Below are positions 25,433-36,017 of a stretch of 64,000 nt of DNA, piece after piece. A program made the position numbers and the translations under genes. Positions within the stretch are counted from its first letter, which is position 1; each line of letters starts with the position of its first letter. The notes under the pieces are model-generated. The model saw nothing but the letters and a program-made list of their open reading frames with translations, was not told the origin of the DNA and made no database searches. Source of the stretch: Bacillus dicomae (GTDB lineage Bacteria; Bacillota; Bacilli; Bacillales; Bacillaceae_G); NCBI RefSeq assembly GCF_006494425.1, contig NZ_VHIV01000001.1, forward strand, positions 1,054,001 through 1,118,000, written 5' to 3'.

Positions 25433-26512
25433 ATGGGGAAAAGATTTTATAAAAAATGTCTTCTAGCGGTAATGATTGCTGGGGTGGCAACGAGTAACGC
25501 ATTTCCTTTACATCCTTTTGCAGCAGAACAGAATGTAAAAATACTACAAGAAAATACGAAAAACTATTCTCTCGGACCAGCTGGATTCCAAGATGTAATG
25601 GCGCAAACGACATCGAGCATATTCGCAATGGATTCATATGCAAAATTAATTCAAAATCAACAAGAGACTGATTTAAGTAAAATAAGTTCGATTAATGGTG
25701 AGTTTAAAGGAAATATGATCCAGCACCAAAGAGATGCCAAAATTAACGCGGCGTATTGGTTAAATAATATGAAGCCTCAAATTATGAAAACGGATCAAAA
25801 TATTATTAATTACAATAATACTTTTCAAGCGTATTATAATAGCATGCTAATAGCGATTGACCAAAAAGATAGCAGTAAATTAAAAGCGGATTTAGAAAAG
25901 TTGTATGCGGATATTGTAAAGAATCAAAATGAGGTAGATGTATTATTAGGGGATTTGAAAGCTTTTCGCGATAGAATGGCGAAAGACACAAATAGTTTTA
26001 AAGAGGATACAAATCAATTAACAGCGATATTGGCCAGCACGAATGCAGGAATTCCAGCTCTAGAGCAACAAATAAATACATATAATGATTCGATTAAAAA
26101 GAGCAATGATATGGTTATTGCCGGTGGTGTACTTTGCGTAGCGCTAATAACATGTCTTGCTGGCGGGCCGATGATTGCCGTTGCGAAAAAAGATATCGCA
26201 AATGCAGAAAGAGAAATAGCTAATTTAAAAGATAGAATTTCAGGAGCACAAGCAGAAGTCGTAATTTTGACTGATGTAAAAAATAAGACAACAAACATGA
26301 CAGAAACAATTGATGCGGCAATTACAGCACTGCAAAATATATCAAATCAATGGTATACAGTAGGGGCAAAATATAATAATTTACTGCAAAATGTTAAAGG
26401 AATTAGCCCTGAAGAATTTACGTTTATAAAAGAAGATTTACATACAGCGAAAGATAGCTGGAAAGATGTAAAAGATTATACAGAAAAATTACATGAAGGC
26501 GTGGAGAAGTAA
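25433..26512 (+). CDS. nheC: Non-haemolytic enterotoxin component C
   Basis: This 359-residue protein has a signal peptide (cut near PFAA, about residue 30) and a helical body with a hydrophobic segment at about 225-245 (VIAGGVLCVALITCLAGG). NheC primes membrane binding of NheB at low ratio. I start at ATG 25433 with AGGTG seven bases upstream, which gives the known NheC length; a GTG at 25424 would overlap the ribosome site. A strong terminator ends the operon. Confidence 0.95.
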   Translation: MGKRFYKKCLLAVMIAGVATSNAFPLHPFAAEQNVKILQENTKNYSLGPAGFQDVMAQTTSSIFAMDSYAKLIQNQQETDLSKISSINGEFKGNMIQHQRDAKINAAYWLNNMKPQIMKTDQNIINYNNTFQAYYNSMLIAIDQKDSSKLKADLEKLYADIVKNQNEVDVLLGDLKAFRDRMAKDTNSFKEDTNQLTAILASTNAGIPALEQQINTYNDSIKKSNDMVIAGGVLCVALITCLAGGPMIAVAKKDIANAEREIANLKDRISGAQAEVVILTDVKNKTTNMTETIDAAITALQNISNQWYTVGAKYNNLLQNVKGISPEEFTFIKEDLHTAKDSWKDVKDYTEKLHEGVEK

Positions 26513-26541
26513 ACAGTGGAATAGTTCCACTGTTTATTTTT
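26510..26541 (+). terminator. Terminator of the nhe operon
   Basis: TAAACAGTGGAA pairs with TTCCACTGTTTA around a 3-base loop, followed by TTTTT. The stem includes the nheC stop codon. Confidence 0.88.
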
Positions 26542-26683
26542 TATCACGTTTTTTGGATAATGTTTAGTGAAATTGATACTAATAACTTAGATGAAATTCT
26601 GATTAAGCCTTTTATATTTAATGTTTTAATAAAAAAAGCTATACTGTAAGCAAAACTAAACATTGGAAAGGAAACACTAGAAC

Positions 26684-27310
26684 ATGGAAAATTATTTATT
26701 ATTTATTCTTACAGCAATGCTAATCATAATGATGCCTGGTCCTGGTTTTGCACTAGTTACAAAAAATACTATATCGTATGGCAAAAGTGGTGGGATAAAG
26801 ACGGTCTTAGGAACGATATCTGGAATGATGATTCATACAATAATGGCTACGCTAGGACTCTCTGCCATCCTAATGAAATTTGCTATGCTATTTACATTTA
26901 TAAAATATGCTGGAGCTTTTTATTTAATTTACTTAGCTGTAAAGTCAATTAAAAGTGCTTTTTCTAAAAAAGAAGATATGCAAGTTTTATTGGAAAGGAA
27001 CTCTAAGGATATAGGGACGATTAAAAGTTTTAGACAAGGATTTACAACGGCAATCTTAAACCCAAAAACGGCTGTATTTTTCTTAAGCTTTCTTCCCCAG
27101 TTTATTGTGAGTAATCAAAGTCATTTCTTCCAATTTCTTTTATTAGGACTCACATTTACAACTTTGACCGCAATATGGTATTTGCTTTATATCTCGCTAA
27201 TACGCCAATTGAGAACTTTTTTAAGAAAAGAACGAGTGAACCGTATAATGGAGGGTATTACGGGCACAGTATTATTAGCATTTGGAGTTAGGTTATTTTT
27301 CCAAAAATAA
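26684..27310 (+). CDS. LysE/RhtB-family amino acid exporter
   Basis: The 208-residue membrane protein has about six hydrophobic segments and family marks MMPGPGFALVTKN near the start and GFTTAILNPKTAVFFLSFLPQF in the middle. Members export amino acids or their analogues. An AAAGGA site precedes the ATG. The substrate is not predictable. It is monocistronic between nheC and a stretch of degenerate sequence. Confidence 0.88.
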   Translation: MENYLLFILTAMLIIMMPGPGFALVTKNTISYGKSGGIKTVLGTISGMMIHTIMATLGLSAILMKFAMLFTFIKYAGAFYLIYLAVKSIKSAFSKKEDMQVLLERNSKDIGTIKSFRQGFTTAILNPKTAVFFLSFLPQFIVSNQSHFFQFLLLGLTFTTLTAIWYLLYISLIRQLRTFLRKERVNRIMEGITGTVLLAFGVRLFFQK

Positions 27311-27400
27311 ATATGTATACGAAAAGAGGAATAATCAATAGTGGTTATTTCTCTTATTTATTCTAAACTACCAATTTATAATTGATTTTACACCTATATA

Positions 27401-27505
27401 CTAATTTTATACACATATCTAATTTGAGTTTTAAAAATGAGTTCCTCAATAATCCAACCTGCTTGCTTAATAAGAAGAAATTCTACATTATGGGAGCCGA
27501 GTCGC
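27401..27505 (-). pseudogene. Short coding remnant beside a dispersed repeat
   Basis: The minus strand reads RLGSHNVEFLLIKQAGWIIE and goes on to YKISI-stop without a start codon. Its open end meets a copy of a dispersed repeat, which suggests that the repeat or a deletion cut the gene. No family recognised. Confidence 0.3.
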
Positions 27506-27580
27506 CCGTAAACGCCTAATTTGTGAGGGGTGATAATCAGTAGAGGTTGGACAAAATCCCCATTGATTAAATTTTCATTA
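27501..27580 (+). repeat. Dispersed intergenic repeat, copy 1
   Basis: The sequence GCCCGTAAACGCC.AATT.GTGAGG followed by ATAATCAGT and a complementary ATTGATTAAA is also found near 46631 and 51827. The middle half forms an imperfect hairpin (AATCAGT / ATTGATT). Such short repeats are common between genes of the B. cereus group. Confidence 0.6.
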
Positions 27581-27701
27581 TATATACTAAGCGGAGTAGA
27601 AGTTTAGGTGGATAAAATTCGGTAGTCGAAATTTCTTGCATAAAGCTGTATAATGCTTGTAACGAAAGGGAAATACAGGAAAGGATTTGTAATGAGTTAC
27701 T

Positions 27702-28649
27702 ATGGAAAAAGATAAACAACAATTAAGCGTTGAAGTTGCAAGGTTATATTATCAATCAGATTATAGTCAGCAAGAAATAGCTAATAAATTAAATATTTCA
27801 AGACCGACTATCTCTAGACTATTAAAGTACGCGAAAGAAAAAGGATTTGTTCAAATTAGCATAGCCGATCCATTTGCTGATTTAGATAACGTTGGAAATT
27901 TACTGAAAGAAAAGTACAACTTGTTAGAGGCTCATGTTGTGTTTTCTCCAGTGCCAGAATATGCAACGATTACAGAGTATATTAGTAAATATGCTGCTGA
28001 GTATATGGAAAAGACGGTTAAAAATGGTGATATCGTTGGTGTAAGCTGGGGAATGACGATGTATGAAATCGCTAGGAAAATCGTACCGCAACATGTAAAA
28101 GGTGTAGAAGTTGTCCAGTTAAAAGGTGGTATTAGTCATTCGAGTGTAAATACATATGCGAATGAGACGATAGCTTTATTTGCAGATGCTTTTCAAACGA
28201 CGCCAAGAAATCTACCACTTCCAGTAATATTTGATAATGCAGTGACAAAAGAATTAGTAGAGCAGGATCGACATATTCATCACATTATCGAAATGGGGAA
28301 ACAAGCGAATATTGCAATTTTTACTGTAGGAACAGTGCGAGACGAAGCGTTATTATTCCGATTAGGTTATTTCGATAAGGATGAAACAAGTTTACTTAAA
28401 AAACAATCGGTCGGTGACATTTGTTCACGTTTCTTTGATGGAGACGGAAATATTAGTAGCGAAGAGATTAATCAGCGTACAATTGGAATTGAGTTAGAGG
28501 AACTGAAATTAAAGAAACGCTCTATTTTAGTTGCAGGTGGTAATAGAAAAATAAAAGCAATTGATGGTGCGTTACGTGGTGGATATGCAAATGTATTAAT
28601 TATCGATCAGCATACGGCTAAAGAATTGTTACATTATCAAAAAGGTTAA
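27702..28649 (+). CDS. deoR: Deoxyribonucleoside regulator DeoR (SorC family)
   Basis: The 315-residue protein has an N-terminal helix-turn-helix (SQQEIANKLNISRPTISRLLKYA, about residues 19-42) and a sugar-binding domain of SorC type (GDIVGVSWGMTMYEIA and VAGGNRKIKAIDGALRGGYANVL). In B. subtilis DeoR represses dra-nupC-pdp and is released by deoxyribose 5-phosphate. The target genes follow directly, and an operator matching the B. subtilis one lies at 28872. The start is ATG at 27702, before which AAAGGA is found 17 bases away; the ribosome site is weak. Confidence 0.95.
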   Translation: MEKDKQQLSVEVARLYYQSDYSQQEIANKLNISRPTISRLLKYAKEKGFVQISIADPFADLDNVGNLLKEKYNLLEAHVVFSPVPEYATITEYISKYAAEYMEKTVKNGDIVGVSWGMTMYEIARKIVPQHVKGVEVVQLKGGISHSSVNTYANETIALFADAFQTTPRNLPLPVIFDNAVTKELVEQDRHIHHIIEMGKQANIAIFTVGTVRDEALLFRLGYFDKDETSLLKKQSVGDICSRFFDGDGNISSEEINQRTIGIELEELKLKKRSILVAGGNRKIKAIDGALRGGYANVLIIDQHTAKELLHYQKG

Positions 28650-28652
28650 AAA

Positions 28653-28697
28653 TAAAAGGCTTTCTCAAGATAATAATTTTGAGAAAGCCTTTTATTT
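28653..28697 (+). terminator. Terminator of deoR
   Basis: AAAAGGCTTTCTCAA pairs with TTGAGAAAGCCTTTT around an AT loop, followed by ATTTT. Confidence 0.88.
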
Positions 28698-28871
28698 TGT
28701 TATGTATGAATTATAGAGGTCTCTTTTGAACACAAATATCCTTTTTAAAAATAATTATGGATATTGAGATACATACTACCATTGTTAACATGAAAGTTTT
28801 GATTTTATATATGAAGTGTTTCTTAGCTAGAATGCGCTTTATTTACTACAAGAAAATTCCTTTTCAAAAAG

Positions 28872-28889
28872 AATGAACAAAATTTCAAA
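28872..28889 (+). promoter_or_regulatory. DeoR operator of the deoC-nupC-pdp operon
   Basis: AATGAACAAAATTTCAAA agrees at 16 of 18 positions with the B. subtilis DeoR palindrome ATTGAACAAAATTTCAAT. It lies 85 bases upstream of deoC, and a half-like TTGTTC follows at 28903. Confidence 0.7.
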
Positions 28890-28956
28890 AGTGTATTTAC
28901 ATTTGTTCAGCTAAGAGTTAGAATGAAGTTGTTAAAAGATATGAGGAGTGAAGATA

Positions 28957-29628
28957 ATGAACATTGCAAAGTTAATTGACCATACAATTTTAAAAGCTAA
29001 TACCACTAAAGAAGATGTTATGAAAGTAATCGAGGAAGCAAAGGAATATAAATTCGCTTCTGTTTGTATTAATCCTACATGGGTAAAGCTAGCTGCTGAA
29101 GAATTAGCTGGACATGATGTAGATGTTTGTACTGTAATCGGTTTCCCATTAGGAGCAAGCACTACTGAAACAAAAGCTTTCGAAACAAAAGATGCTATCG
29201 CAAAAGGTGCAACTGAAGTTGATATGGTAATCAACGTAGGCGCTTTAAAAGATGGCGACAATGAACTTGTTGAAAAAGACATTTATGAAGTAGTACAAGC
29301 AGCAAAAGGAAAAGCTCTTGTAAAAGTAATCATTGAAACTTGCCTATTAACAGATGAAGAGAAAGTACGCGCTTGTGAATTATCAGTTAAAGCTGGTGCT
29401 GATTTCGTAAAAACTTCAACTGGATTCTCAACTGGCGGAGCAACTGCTGAAGATATCGCATTAATGCGTAAAACAGTAGGACCAAACGTTGGTGTAAAAG
29501 CATCTGGCGGCGTTCGTACACGTGAAGATGCAGATAAAATGGTAGCTGCTGGAGCTTCTCGCGTTGGAGCAAGTGCTAGTGTTGCAATCGTATTAAATGA
29601 TGCAAAAGGTGCTACAGATAACTACTAA
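28957..29628 (+). CDS. deoC: Deoxyribose-phosphate aldolase
   Basis: The 223-residue enzyme cleaves 2-deoxyribose 5-phosphate to glyceraldehyde 3-phosphate and acetaldehyde. Family landmarks include LIDHTILKA at the start, VIGFPLGAS, the Schiff-base lysine in FVKTSTGFS and [10 protein letters not shown] start at ATG 28957 with GAGGAG eight bases upstream; a GTG nine bases earlier lies inside that site. First gene of the salvage operon. Confidence 0.96.
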   Translation: MNIAKLIDHTILKANTTKEDVMKVIEEAKEYKFASVCINPTWVKLAAEELAGHDVDVCTVIGFPLGASTTETKAFETKDAIAKGATEVDMVINVGALKDGDNELVEKDIYEVVQAAKGKALVKVIIETCLLTDEEKVRACELSVKAGADFVKTSTGFSTGGATAEDIALMRKTVGPNVGVKASGGVRTREDADKMVAAGASRVGASASVAIVLNDAKGATDNY

Positions 29629-29643
29629 TCATTAATGAAGTCA

Positions 29644-29684
29644 AAAGCAATAGATACACAAAGTGAAGTGTATCTATTGCTTTA
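29644..29684 (+). terminator. Hairpin between deoC and nupC
   Basis: A perfect 16-bp stem AAAGCAATAGATACAC / GTGTATCTATTGCTTT has an 8-base loop. The T tail is short, so it may be a partial terminator or processing site that sets a higher level for deoC. Confidence 0.7.
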
Positions 29685-29730
29685 ACAATTGAAAAAAATG
29701 TAAGCGGATACGTATGGGAGGAAACGGCTT

Positions 29731-30912
29731 ATGAAATACTTAATTGGTATTTTTGGCCTCGTATTGATTTTAGGTATCGCTTGGCTTGCTAGTAATGATA
29801 GAAAGAAAGTCAAATATCGCCCAATCATAACGATGGTTATATTACAATTCATTTTGGGGTTTTTATTATTAAATACAAGTGTAGGGAATATATTAATTAG
29901 CGGAATAGCAGATGGTTTTGGAGAGCTATTAAAATATGCCGCTGACGGAGTGAATTTCGTATTTGGTGGATTAGTAAATCAAAAAGAGTTTTCATTCTTT
30001 TTAAGTGTATTAATGCCAATCGTATTTATATCAGCTTTAATTGGTATTTTGCAACACATTAAAGTATTACCTATTATTGTGAAATCTATCGGTCTAGCAT
30101 TAAGTAAAGTAAATGGAATGGGGAAACTAGAATCATATAACGCTGTTGCTTCTGCGATTTTAGGACAATCTGAAGTGTTTATTTCAGTTAAGAAACAACT
30201 AGGATTATTGCCAGAGAAAAGGATGTACACATTATGTGCATCTGCAATGTCTACCGTTTCAATGTCTATCGTTGGATCGTATATGGTGTTATTAAAACCG
30301 CAATACGTTGTAACCGCTTTAGTGCTTAACTTATTTGGTGGTTTTATTATTGCTTCTATCATTAACCCATATGAAGTGACTGAAGAAGAAGATATGTTAG
30401 AAGTACAAGAAGAAGAGAAAAAGACTTTCTTTGAAGTACTAGGAGAATACATTATAGACGGATTTAAAGTTGCGATTACAGTAGCAGCTATGTTAGTTGG
30501 TTTCGTTGCTCTTATCGCATTCATTAATGCAGTATTTAAAGGTGTAATCGGTATTTCATTCCAAGAAATTCTCGGTTATGTATTTGCACCATTTGCATTT
30601 ATTATGGGTGTTCCGTGGCATGAAGCAGTTAATGCCGGAAATATTATGGCAACAAAATTAGTATCAAATGAATTTGTCGCAATGACAGATTTAGCACAAG
30701 GAAACTTTAATTTCTCAGATAGAACGACAGCGATTATATCTGTATTCTTAGTTTCATTTGCAAACTTCTCTTCAATTGGAATTATTGCTGGGGCAGTTAA
30801 GAGCTTAAATGAAAAGCAAGGGAATGTAGTCGCAAGATTTGGTTTGAAATTACTTTTCGGTGCAACATTAGTAAGTTTCTTATCAGCAACAATCGTGGGC
30901 TTATTATTTTAA
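29731..30912 (+). CDS. nupC: Concentrative nucleoside transporter NupC
   Basis: The 393-residue protein has about ten membrane segments and CNT-family motifs ([60 protein letters not shown]). It imports nucleosides with protons or sodium ions, feeding the phosphorylase encoded next. GGGAGG lies nine bases upstream of ATG. Located within the deo operon as in B. subtilis. Confidence 0.95.
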   Translation: MKYLIGIFGLVLILGIAWLASNDRKKVKYRPIITMVILQFILGFLLLNTSVGNILISGIADGFGELLKYAADGVNFVFGGLVNQKEFSFFLSVLMPIVFISALIGILQHIKVLPIIVKSIGLALSKVNGMGKLESYNAVASAILGQSEVFISVKKQLGLLPEKRMYTLCASAMSTVSMSIVGSYMVLLKPQYVVTALVLNLFGGFIIASIINPYEVTEEEDMLEVQEEEKKTFFEVLGEYIIDGFKVAITVAAMLVGFVALIAFINAVFKGVIGISFQEILGYVFAPFAFIMGVPWHEAVNAGNIMATKLVSNEFVAMTDLAQGNFNFSDRTTAIISVFLVSFANFSSIGIIAGAVKSLNEKQGNVVARFGLKLLFGATLVSFLSATIVGLLF

Positions 30913-30948
30913 CAGATTCATATCATATAAAAAGGAATGGTGATTGTA

Positions 30949-32250
30949 ATGAGAATGGTAGATATTATTGCGAAAAAACGTGACGGCAAAGAATTAACGA
31001 CTGAAGAAATCAAATTCTTTATTAATGGATATACAGACGGAAGTATTCCTGATTATCAAGTGAGTGCACTTGCAATGGCAATCTTCTTTAAAGATATGAC
31101 GGATCGTGAGCGTGCAGATTTAACGATGGCAATGGTTGAATCGGGAGAAACGATCGACTTATCAGCAATTGAAGGGATTAAAGTAGACAAACATTCAACT
31201 GGCGGTGTTGGTGATACAACAACTTTAGTATTAGGACCATTAGTAGCTGCTTTAGATGTACCAGTAGCAAAAATGTCTGGGCGTGGTTTAGGTCATACAG
31301 GCGGAACAATTGATAAATTAGAAGCAGTAGAAGGATTCCACGTTGAAATTACGAAAGAGCAGTTCATTGATATTGTAAACCGTGACAAAGTAGCTGTTAT
31401 TGGCCAAACAGGAAACTTAACACCTGCAGATAAAAAGATTTATGCATTACGCGATGTAACAGGAACGGTTAACTCAATTCCTTTAATCGCAAGTTCAATT
31501 ATGAGTAAGAAAATTGCAGCTGGTGCTGACGCAATCGTACTTGATGTAAAAACAGGTGCTGGTGCATTTATGAAAACTGAAGAAGATGCAAAAGAATTAG
31601 CACATGCAATGGTACGTATCGGAAATAATGTAGGACGTCAAACAATGGCTGTTATTTCAGATATGTCACAACCTCTTGGTTTTGCAATCGGTAACGCTCT
31701 AGAAGTGAAAGAAGCGATTGATACGTTAAAAGGTGAAGGTCCAGAAGATTTAACAGAATTAGTACTCGTATTAGGAAGTCAGATGGTTGTACTTGCGAAA
31801 AAAGCAAATACGTTAGAAGAAGCTCGTGAAATGTTAATTGAAGTTATGAAGAACGGAAAAGCAACTGAGAAGTTTAAAGAATTCTTAAGCAATCAAGGCG
31901 GAGATAGCTCCATTGTAGACAATCCAGAAAAAATGCCACAAGCGAAGTATGTAATTGATGTACCTGCCAAAACTTCAGGTGTTATTTCTAACATTGTTGC
32001 AGATGAGATTGGTATCGCAGCTATGTTACTAGGTGCTGGACGTGCAACAAAAGAAGATGAAATCGATTTAGCGGTAGGATTAATGTTACGTAAAAAAGTT
32101 GGCGATGCAGTAAAAGAAGGCGAGCCATTTGTAACGATTTATGCAAATCGTGAAAATGTAGAAGATGTAAAAGCTAAAATCTATGAGAACATTTCAATCG
32201 CTGAAACAGCGGTGGCTCCTAAATTAGTTCATACAGTTATTACTGACTAA
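30949..32250 (+). CDS. pdp: Pyrimidine-nucleoside phosphorylase
   Basis: The 433-residue enzyme converts thymidine, deoxyuridine or uridine plus phosphate to base and (deoxy)ribose 1-phosphate. The family signature [19 protein letters not shown] and phosphate-site residues KHSTGGVGD are present. I start at ATG 30949, giving [10 protein letters not shown] as in B. subtilis; an upstream GTG adds four residues. The gene follows nupC by about 36 bases. Confidence 0.96.
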   Translation: MRMVDIIAKKRDGKELTTEEIKFFINGYTDGSIPDYQVSALAMAIFFKDMTDRERADLTMAMVESGETIDLSAIEGIKVDKHSTGGVGDTTTLVLGPLVAALDVPVAKMSGRGLGHTGGTIDKLEAVEGFHVEITKEQFIDIVNRDKVAVIGQTGNLTPADKKIYALRDVTGTVNSIPLIASSIMSKKIAAGADAIVLDVKTGAGAFMKTEEDAKELAHAMVRIGNNVGRQTMAVISDMSQPLGFAIGNALEVKEAIDTLKGEGPEDLTELVLVLGSQMVVLAKKANTLEEAREMLIEVMKNGKATEKFKEFLSNQGGDSSIVDNPEKMPQAKYVIDVPAKTSGVISNIVADEIGIAAMLLGAGRATKEDEIDLAVGLMLRKKVGDAVKEGEPFVTIYANRENVEDVKAKIYENISIAETAVAPKLVHTVITD

Positions 32251-32271
32251 TTATCATTACACTTACTTTGA

Positions 32272-32679
<408 letters not shown>

Positions 32680-32682
32680 GTT

Positions 32683-32724
32683 AAAAGCCATTTTGCAATT
32701 AATAATTGCAAAATGGCTTTTTTG
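32683..32724 (+). terminator. Terminator of the deoxynucleoside salvage operon
   Basis: AAAAGCCATTTTGCAATT pairs with AATTGCAAAATGGCTTTT around AAT, followed by TTT. Confidence 0.9.
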
Positions 32725-32911
32725 TTTGAAAAATAGAATGTAATATTTTGTTCATATTCCGTTCATAAACTTCGCGTAAAATAAGTGCATCGAATATGGA
32801 AAATTTACAGCAAGAGGAATAGAATAAAGAAATTATATAATGCTGTATTTACTTCATTATTTGTTTATGAGTTTGCTCGAAAAACCTTTTAAATAGATAG
32901 GGGTGGGGAGT

Positions 32912-33394
32912 ATGAGTTTAGCACTTTTATCAAGTATCGTAGCAGTCTGTATGGCTGTTGGAGTAATGTTTCTTCGCTTTAAGGCAGCGAAAAAACCAGT
33001 AACGAAAAAGAAAATTATATTGCCGCCACTTTTTATGAGTACTGGCGCCATGATGTATTTTTTACCGGAGTTTCGATTAACATCGTTAGAAATAGTAGAG
33101 GCAATTATCGCAGGGCTTATTTTCTCTATATTTCTTATTAAAACAACAAAGTTTGAAATAAGAGATGAACAAATATATATGAAACCGTCAAAAGCATTTA
33201 TATTTATTTTAGTCGGATTATTAGCTGTACGAATAGCATTGAAATCATATTTAAGTCAATCAATTGATTTAGCAGAGTTAAGCGGAATGTTTTTCTTACT
33301 CGCGTTTGCGATGATTATATCGTGGAGAATTGCGATGTATCGCTCATATGTTAAATTTGAAAAGAAAATAAAAAGAGCTGGAATTTCTATATAG
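32912..33394 (+). CDS. CcdC-like membrane protein (DUF1453)
   Basis: The 160-residue protein has five hydrophobic segments and the family's basic loop AAKKPVTKKKIILPPLFMSTG. B. subtilis CcdC (YneJ) belongs here and lies near the cytochrome c biogenesis gene ccdA, though its role is not settled. No ccd genes are adjacent here, so this may be a paralogue. ATG 32912 follows GGGGTGGGGAG. The terminator stem covers its last codons. Confidence 0.75.
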   Translation: MSLALLSSIVAVCMAVGVMFLRFKAAKKPVTKKKIILPPLFMSTGAMMYFLPEFRLTSLEIVEAIIAGLIFSIFLIKTTKFEIRDEQIYMKPSKAFIFILVGLLAVRIALKSYLSQSIDLAELSGMFFLLAFAMIISWRIAMYRSYVKFEKKIKRAGISI

Positions 33395-33412
33395 GAAATC
33401 CAGCTCTTTTTA
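33370..33412. terminator. Terminator overlapping the end of the CcdC-like gene
   Basis: AAAAAGAGCTGGAATTTC pairs with GGAAATCCAGCTCTTTTT around a short loop. It can also act on the convergent DUF896 gene. Confidence 0.88.
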
Positions 33413-33441
33413 TGTTTTATTGAAATTCTTTAGCGCGGAAC

Positions 33442-33672
33442 TCATTTGCTTAATTTTAAACGTATTTGAGCATCTTGTAATGCAGCTGGTGTAACGTTAA
33501 GACCATTTTGATCAACAATTTTTGTATTTAATAAAATGGAATCTAGGCTTCCACGAAATGTTTGTGTATAATTTTGACGCAACATTTGTTGTTCTTGTTT
33601 TTCATCAACTGTTAATCCAGATGCTTTTTCTTTTTTTGATAATTCGTTAATACGGAATAAAATGTTTTTCAT
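33442..33672 (-). CDS. DUF896 (UPF0291, YnzC-like) small protein
   Basis: A 76-residue protein with the family pattern ILFRINELSKKEKASGLTVDE followed by EKQEQQMLRQNYTQTFRGSL. YnzC of B. subtilis is a small helical cytosolic protein in the SOS-linked yneA region; function is unknown. I use ATG 33672 because AGGGGTG lies five to eleven bases upstream; the in-frame GTG three codons earlier is part of that site. Confidence 0.85.
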   Translation of the reverse strand: MKNILFRINELSKKEKASGLTVDEKQEQQMLRQNYTQTFRGSLDSILLNTKIVDQNGLNVTPAALQDAQIRLKLSK

Positions 33673-33862
33673 TTGTTTCACCCCTAATTTGATTTAATTA
33701 CATTAGCTACTTACTAATGTATAGTTATTGTAACGTGTAATTTTAATTATGTCAACACCATCAAAAAAGGTTAAAAATTGACGAAAGATTATAACAATAA
33801 TAGAATGAACTGTATTGGATAATTAGATTTGCAAGTATACATAGAACGCTAGGGGGATTATT

Positions 33863-35146
33863 ATGAAATCAACATTTTTTGCTCAAAATAGAGAACGATT
33901 AGTAAACACATTACCAGATGAATCTATTACTGTTTTATTTGCTGGACAAGCACCACATATGTCAGCGGATGCACATTATAAATTTGTGCCGAATCGAAAT
34001 TTTTACTATGTAACAGGAATCGATGAACCAAATGTAATTTTCATGTTGAAGAAGCTTGGTAATAGCATAGAAGAAACACTTTTCATTGAAAAGTCAGATC
34101 CAGTAATGGAAAAATGGGTCGGTAAAACAGTTTCTGACGAAGAAGCAGAGAAAATTTCAGGTATAAAAAAAGTTGTATATTTAGATAGCTTTGAAAAGAC
34201 AATGTCAAATATACTTTTTACAGAAAATGTGAAGCATCTATATTTAGATTTAGAGCGTCGTGAATGGAATGGTACAGAGACAAAAACGCTAACGTTTGCT
34301 AAACATGTAAGAGAACAATACCCACACGTAACAATTGGTAATGTATATCCGAACATTTGTGAATTGCGAGTATTTAAAACAGAGGAAGAAATTGAAATTA
34401 TTAAAGAAGCGATTGCTGTAACGAAAGACGGTATTTACAATGTGTTGAAGCATGCAAAAGCAGACATGATGGAATATGAATTAGAAGCTCAGTTTGATTT
34501 CACACTGAAGTCATCTGGCATTAAGCATCATGCGTTCAATACAATTTTGGCAAGTGGAAAAAATGCTACAGTTCTTCATTATGAAGATAATGATGCACAA
34601 ATTCAAAATGGTGATTTAGTATTGCTCGATTTAGGTGCTCAAAAAGACTATTACAATGCTGATATTAGTTACACATTCCCGGTAAATGGAACATTCTCTA
34701 GTCGCCAAAAACAAATATATAATATTGTATTAAAAGCATTGAAAGAAACAACGGAGATTATTAAGCCAGGAGTAAAGTTTGCTGCATTAAATGAGCGTGC
34801 TAAAAAAGTGCTCGCAGAAGGGTGTAAAGCAATTGGTTTAATTCAAGAAGATGAGGAACTGTCTAAATATTATTACCATGGTGTCAGCCATTTCCTTGGT
34901 TTAGATACGCATGATGTAGGTACATACAAAGATAGAGTATTAGAAGAAGGTATGGTTATTACGATAGAACCAGGTCTTTACATTGAGGAAGAGTCGATCG
35001 GTATTCGAATAGAAGATGATATTCTTGTAACGAAAGATGGACATGAAAATTTATCGAAAGATATCATTAGAGAAGTGGAAGAAATTGAAGCATTTATGAG
35101 TGGAAATAATGAACATGTAAAAGGAAATCAAGCTGTAGTTAAATAA
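33863..35146 (+). CDS. Xaa-Pro aminopeptidase (M24B, AMP_N domain)
   Basis: The 427-residue protein has an aminopeptidase P N-terminal domain (about 1-130) and a creatinase-fold M24 domain. Metal ligands can be placed: Asp in LVLLDLGA, Asp in YNADIS, His in HGVSHFLGLDTHD, Glu in ITIEPG and Glu in IRIEDD. It should remove an N-terminal residue before proline, using two Mn ions, in the cytoplasm. AGGGGG precedes ATG. Likely PepP-like; monocistronic. Confidence 0.92.
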   Translation: MKSTFFAQNRERLVNTLPDESITVLFAGQAPHMSADAHYKFVPNRNFYYVTGIDEPNVIFMLKKLGNSIEETLFIEKSDPVMEKWVGKTVSDEEAEKISGIKKVVYLDSFEKTMSNILFTENVKHLYLDLERREWNGTETKTLTFAKHVREQYPHVTIGNVYPNICELRVFKTEEEIEIIKEAIAVTKDGIYNVLKHAKADMMEYELEAQFDFTLKSSGIKHHAFNTILASGKNATVLHYEDNDAQIQNGDLVLLDLGAQKDYYNADISYTFPVNGTFSSRQKQIYNIVLKALKETTEIIKPGVKFAALNERAKKVLAEGCKAIGLIQEDEELSKYYYHGVSHFLGLDTHDVGTYKDRVLEEGMVITIEPGLYIEEESIGIRIEDDILVTKDGHENLSKDIIREVEEIEAFMSGNNEHVKGNQAVVK

Positions 35147-35174
35147 TAAGAAAAAAGTCACCACTAATTGATTT

Positions 35175-35236
35175 GAACTTTACCTCGAATCGTGGACGAT
35201 TACAAAATCCATGATTCGGGATAGAGTTCTGTTCAC
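35175..35236. repeat. Long imperfect inverted repeat between convergent genes
   Basis: CGAATCGTGGA (35186) pairs with TCCATGATTCG (35208), and the outer TGAAC (35174) pairs with GTTCA near 35231. There is no T run, so it is not a standard terminator. It could be a decayed small repeat. Confidence 0.45.
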
Positions 35237-35246
35237 CTTCGAAATA

Positions 35247-35882
35247 CTAATCTTTAATTATTAACCCCAACAAAGTTGCAAACTGAACAGCTTGATATGT
35301 AGATACTTTACATCCTCTTAAATCATTCACTGAAACTGTTAGTGTATCAAAATTAGAAGAACTAATATCGATGCCCTTCAGCGATGTTTGATCAAAGTTA
35401 GCCTCATCAAGGCTACATAATTGGAATTCAACTTTTTTTAGTTTACAGTCAAAAAAATCTGCATTATTTAATGAAGTTTCATTAAATATAATTTTTTCTA
35501 GTTTAGAATTTCCAAACGCAGCTAAATTCAAAATAGAATTCTCAAATTTAACATTTCCTAGGCTAGATTCTGTAAAATTAACTCCAATTAATTTGCTGTT
35601 TTTAAATTCAACTCTGTGAACAGAAGAATTGCTTAAATTAACATTTGATAAATCGCAGTTTTCAAAACAAACATCTGTAATATCAATATTGCTAAAGTCT
35701 GTATTAGTGAACTTACAATTCTTTATCACGGCATCATATAAGCGCACTCTATCCATCGCTTCATTTTCGAAACTGGAATCTATAATCTCACACATTTCTA
35801 ATGTTGCATCTTCTTCATAAAAAATATCTTGAAAATTCTTTGAAGATAACTCTGGTGAAATTTTCGGTCTATCAATTTTCAT
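35247..35882 (-). CDS. Pentapeptide-repeat protein
   Basis: From about residue 45 to 185 the 211-residue protein is built of A(D/N)LXX-type repeats, for example FSNIDITDVCFENCDLSNVN and NADFFDCKLKKVEF, which form a right-handed square beta helix. A 40-residue N-terminal lead and a short hydrophobic C-terminal tail (FATLLGLIIKD) flank it. Some members mimic DNA and protect gyrase (Qnr, MfpA), but most have unknown roles, and nothing here points to either. GGAAGAGGATTGATATACG precedes ATG. Confidence 0.85.
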   Translation of the reverse strand: MKIDRPKISPELSSKNFQDIFYEEDATLEMCEIIDSSFENEAMDRVRLYDAVIKNCKFTNTDFSNIDITDVCFENCDLSNVNLSNSSVHRVEFKNSKLIGVNFTESSLGNVKFENSILNLAAFGNSKLEKIIFNETSLNNADFFDCKLKKVEFQLCSLDEANFDQTSLKGIDISSSNFDTLTVSVNDLRGCKVSTYQAVQFATLLGLIIKD

Positions 35883-36017
35883 CGTATATCAATCCTCTTC
35901 CATTTGATATATTTGTGTGATTTGGGTTTATTGTCTCTTTGTAAGGAACATTAGTTCTCATTATACACAAATCTACATTCTTTTGTGAAGAGGATTTTAG
36001 TTATCTTTGTCTTATTA

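Noticed and set aside
29699-29712. cre-like sequence TGTAAGCGGATACG before nupC
   Set aside because: It departs from the consensus in the second half and partly overlaps the ribosome site region, so support is too weak.
35175-35236. Hairpin as terminator between pepP-like and pentapeptide genes
   Set aside because: There is no T run on either strand directly after the stem, so it is listed only as an inverted repeat.
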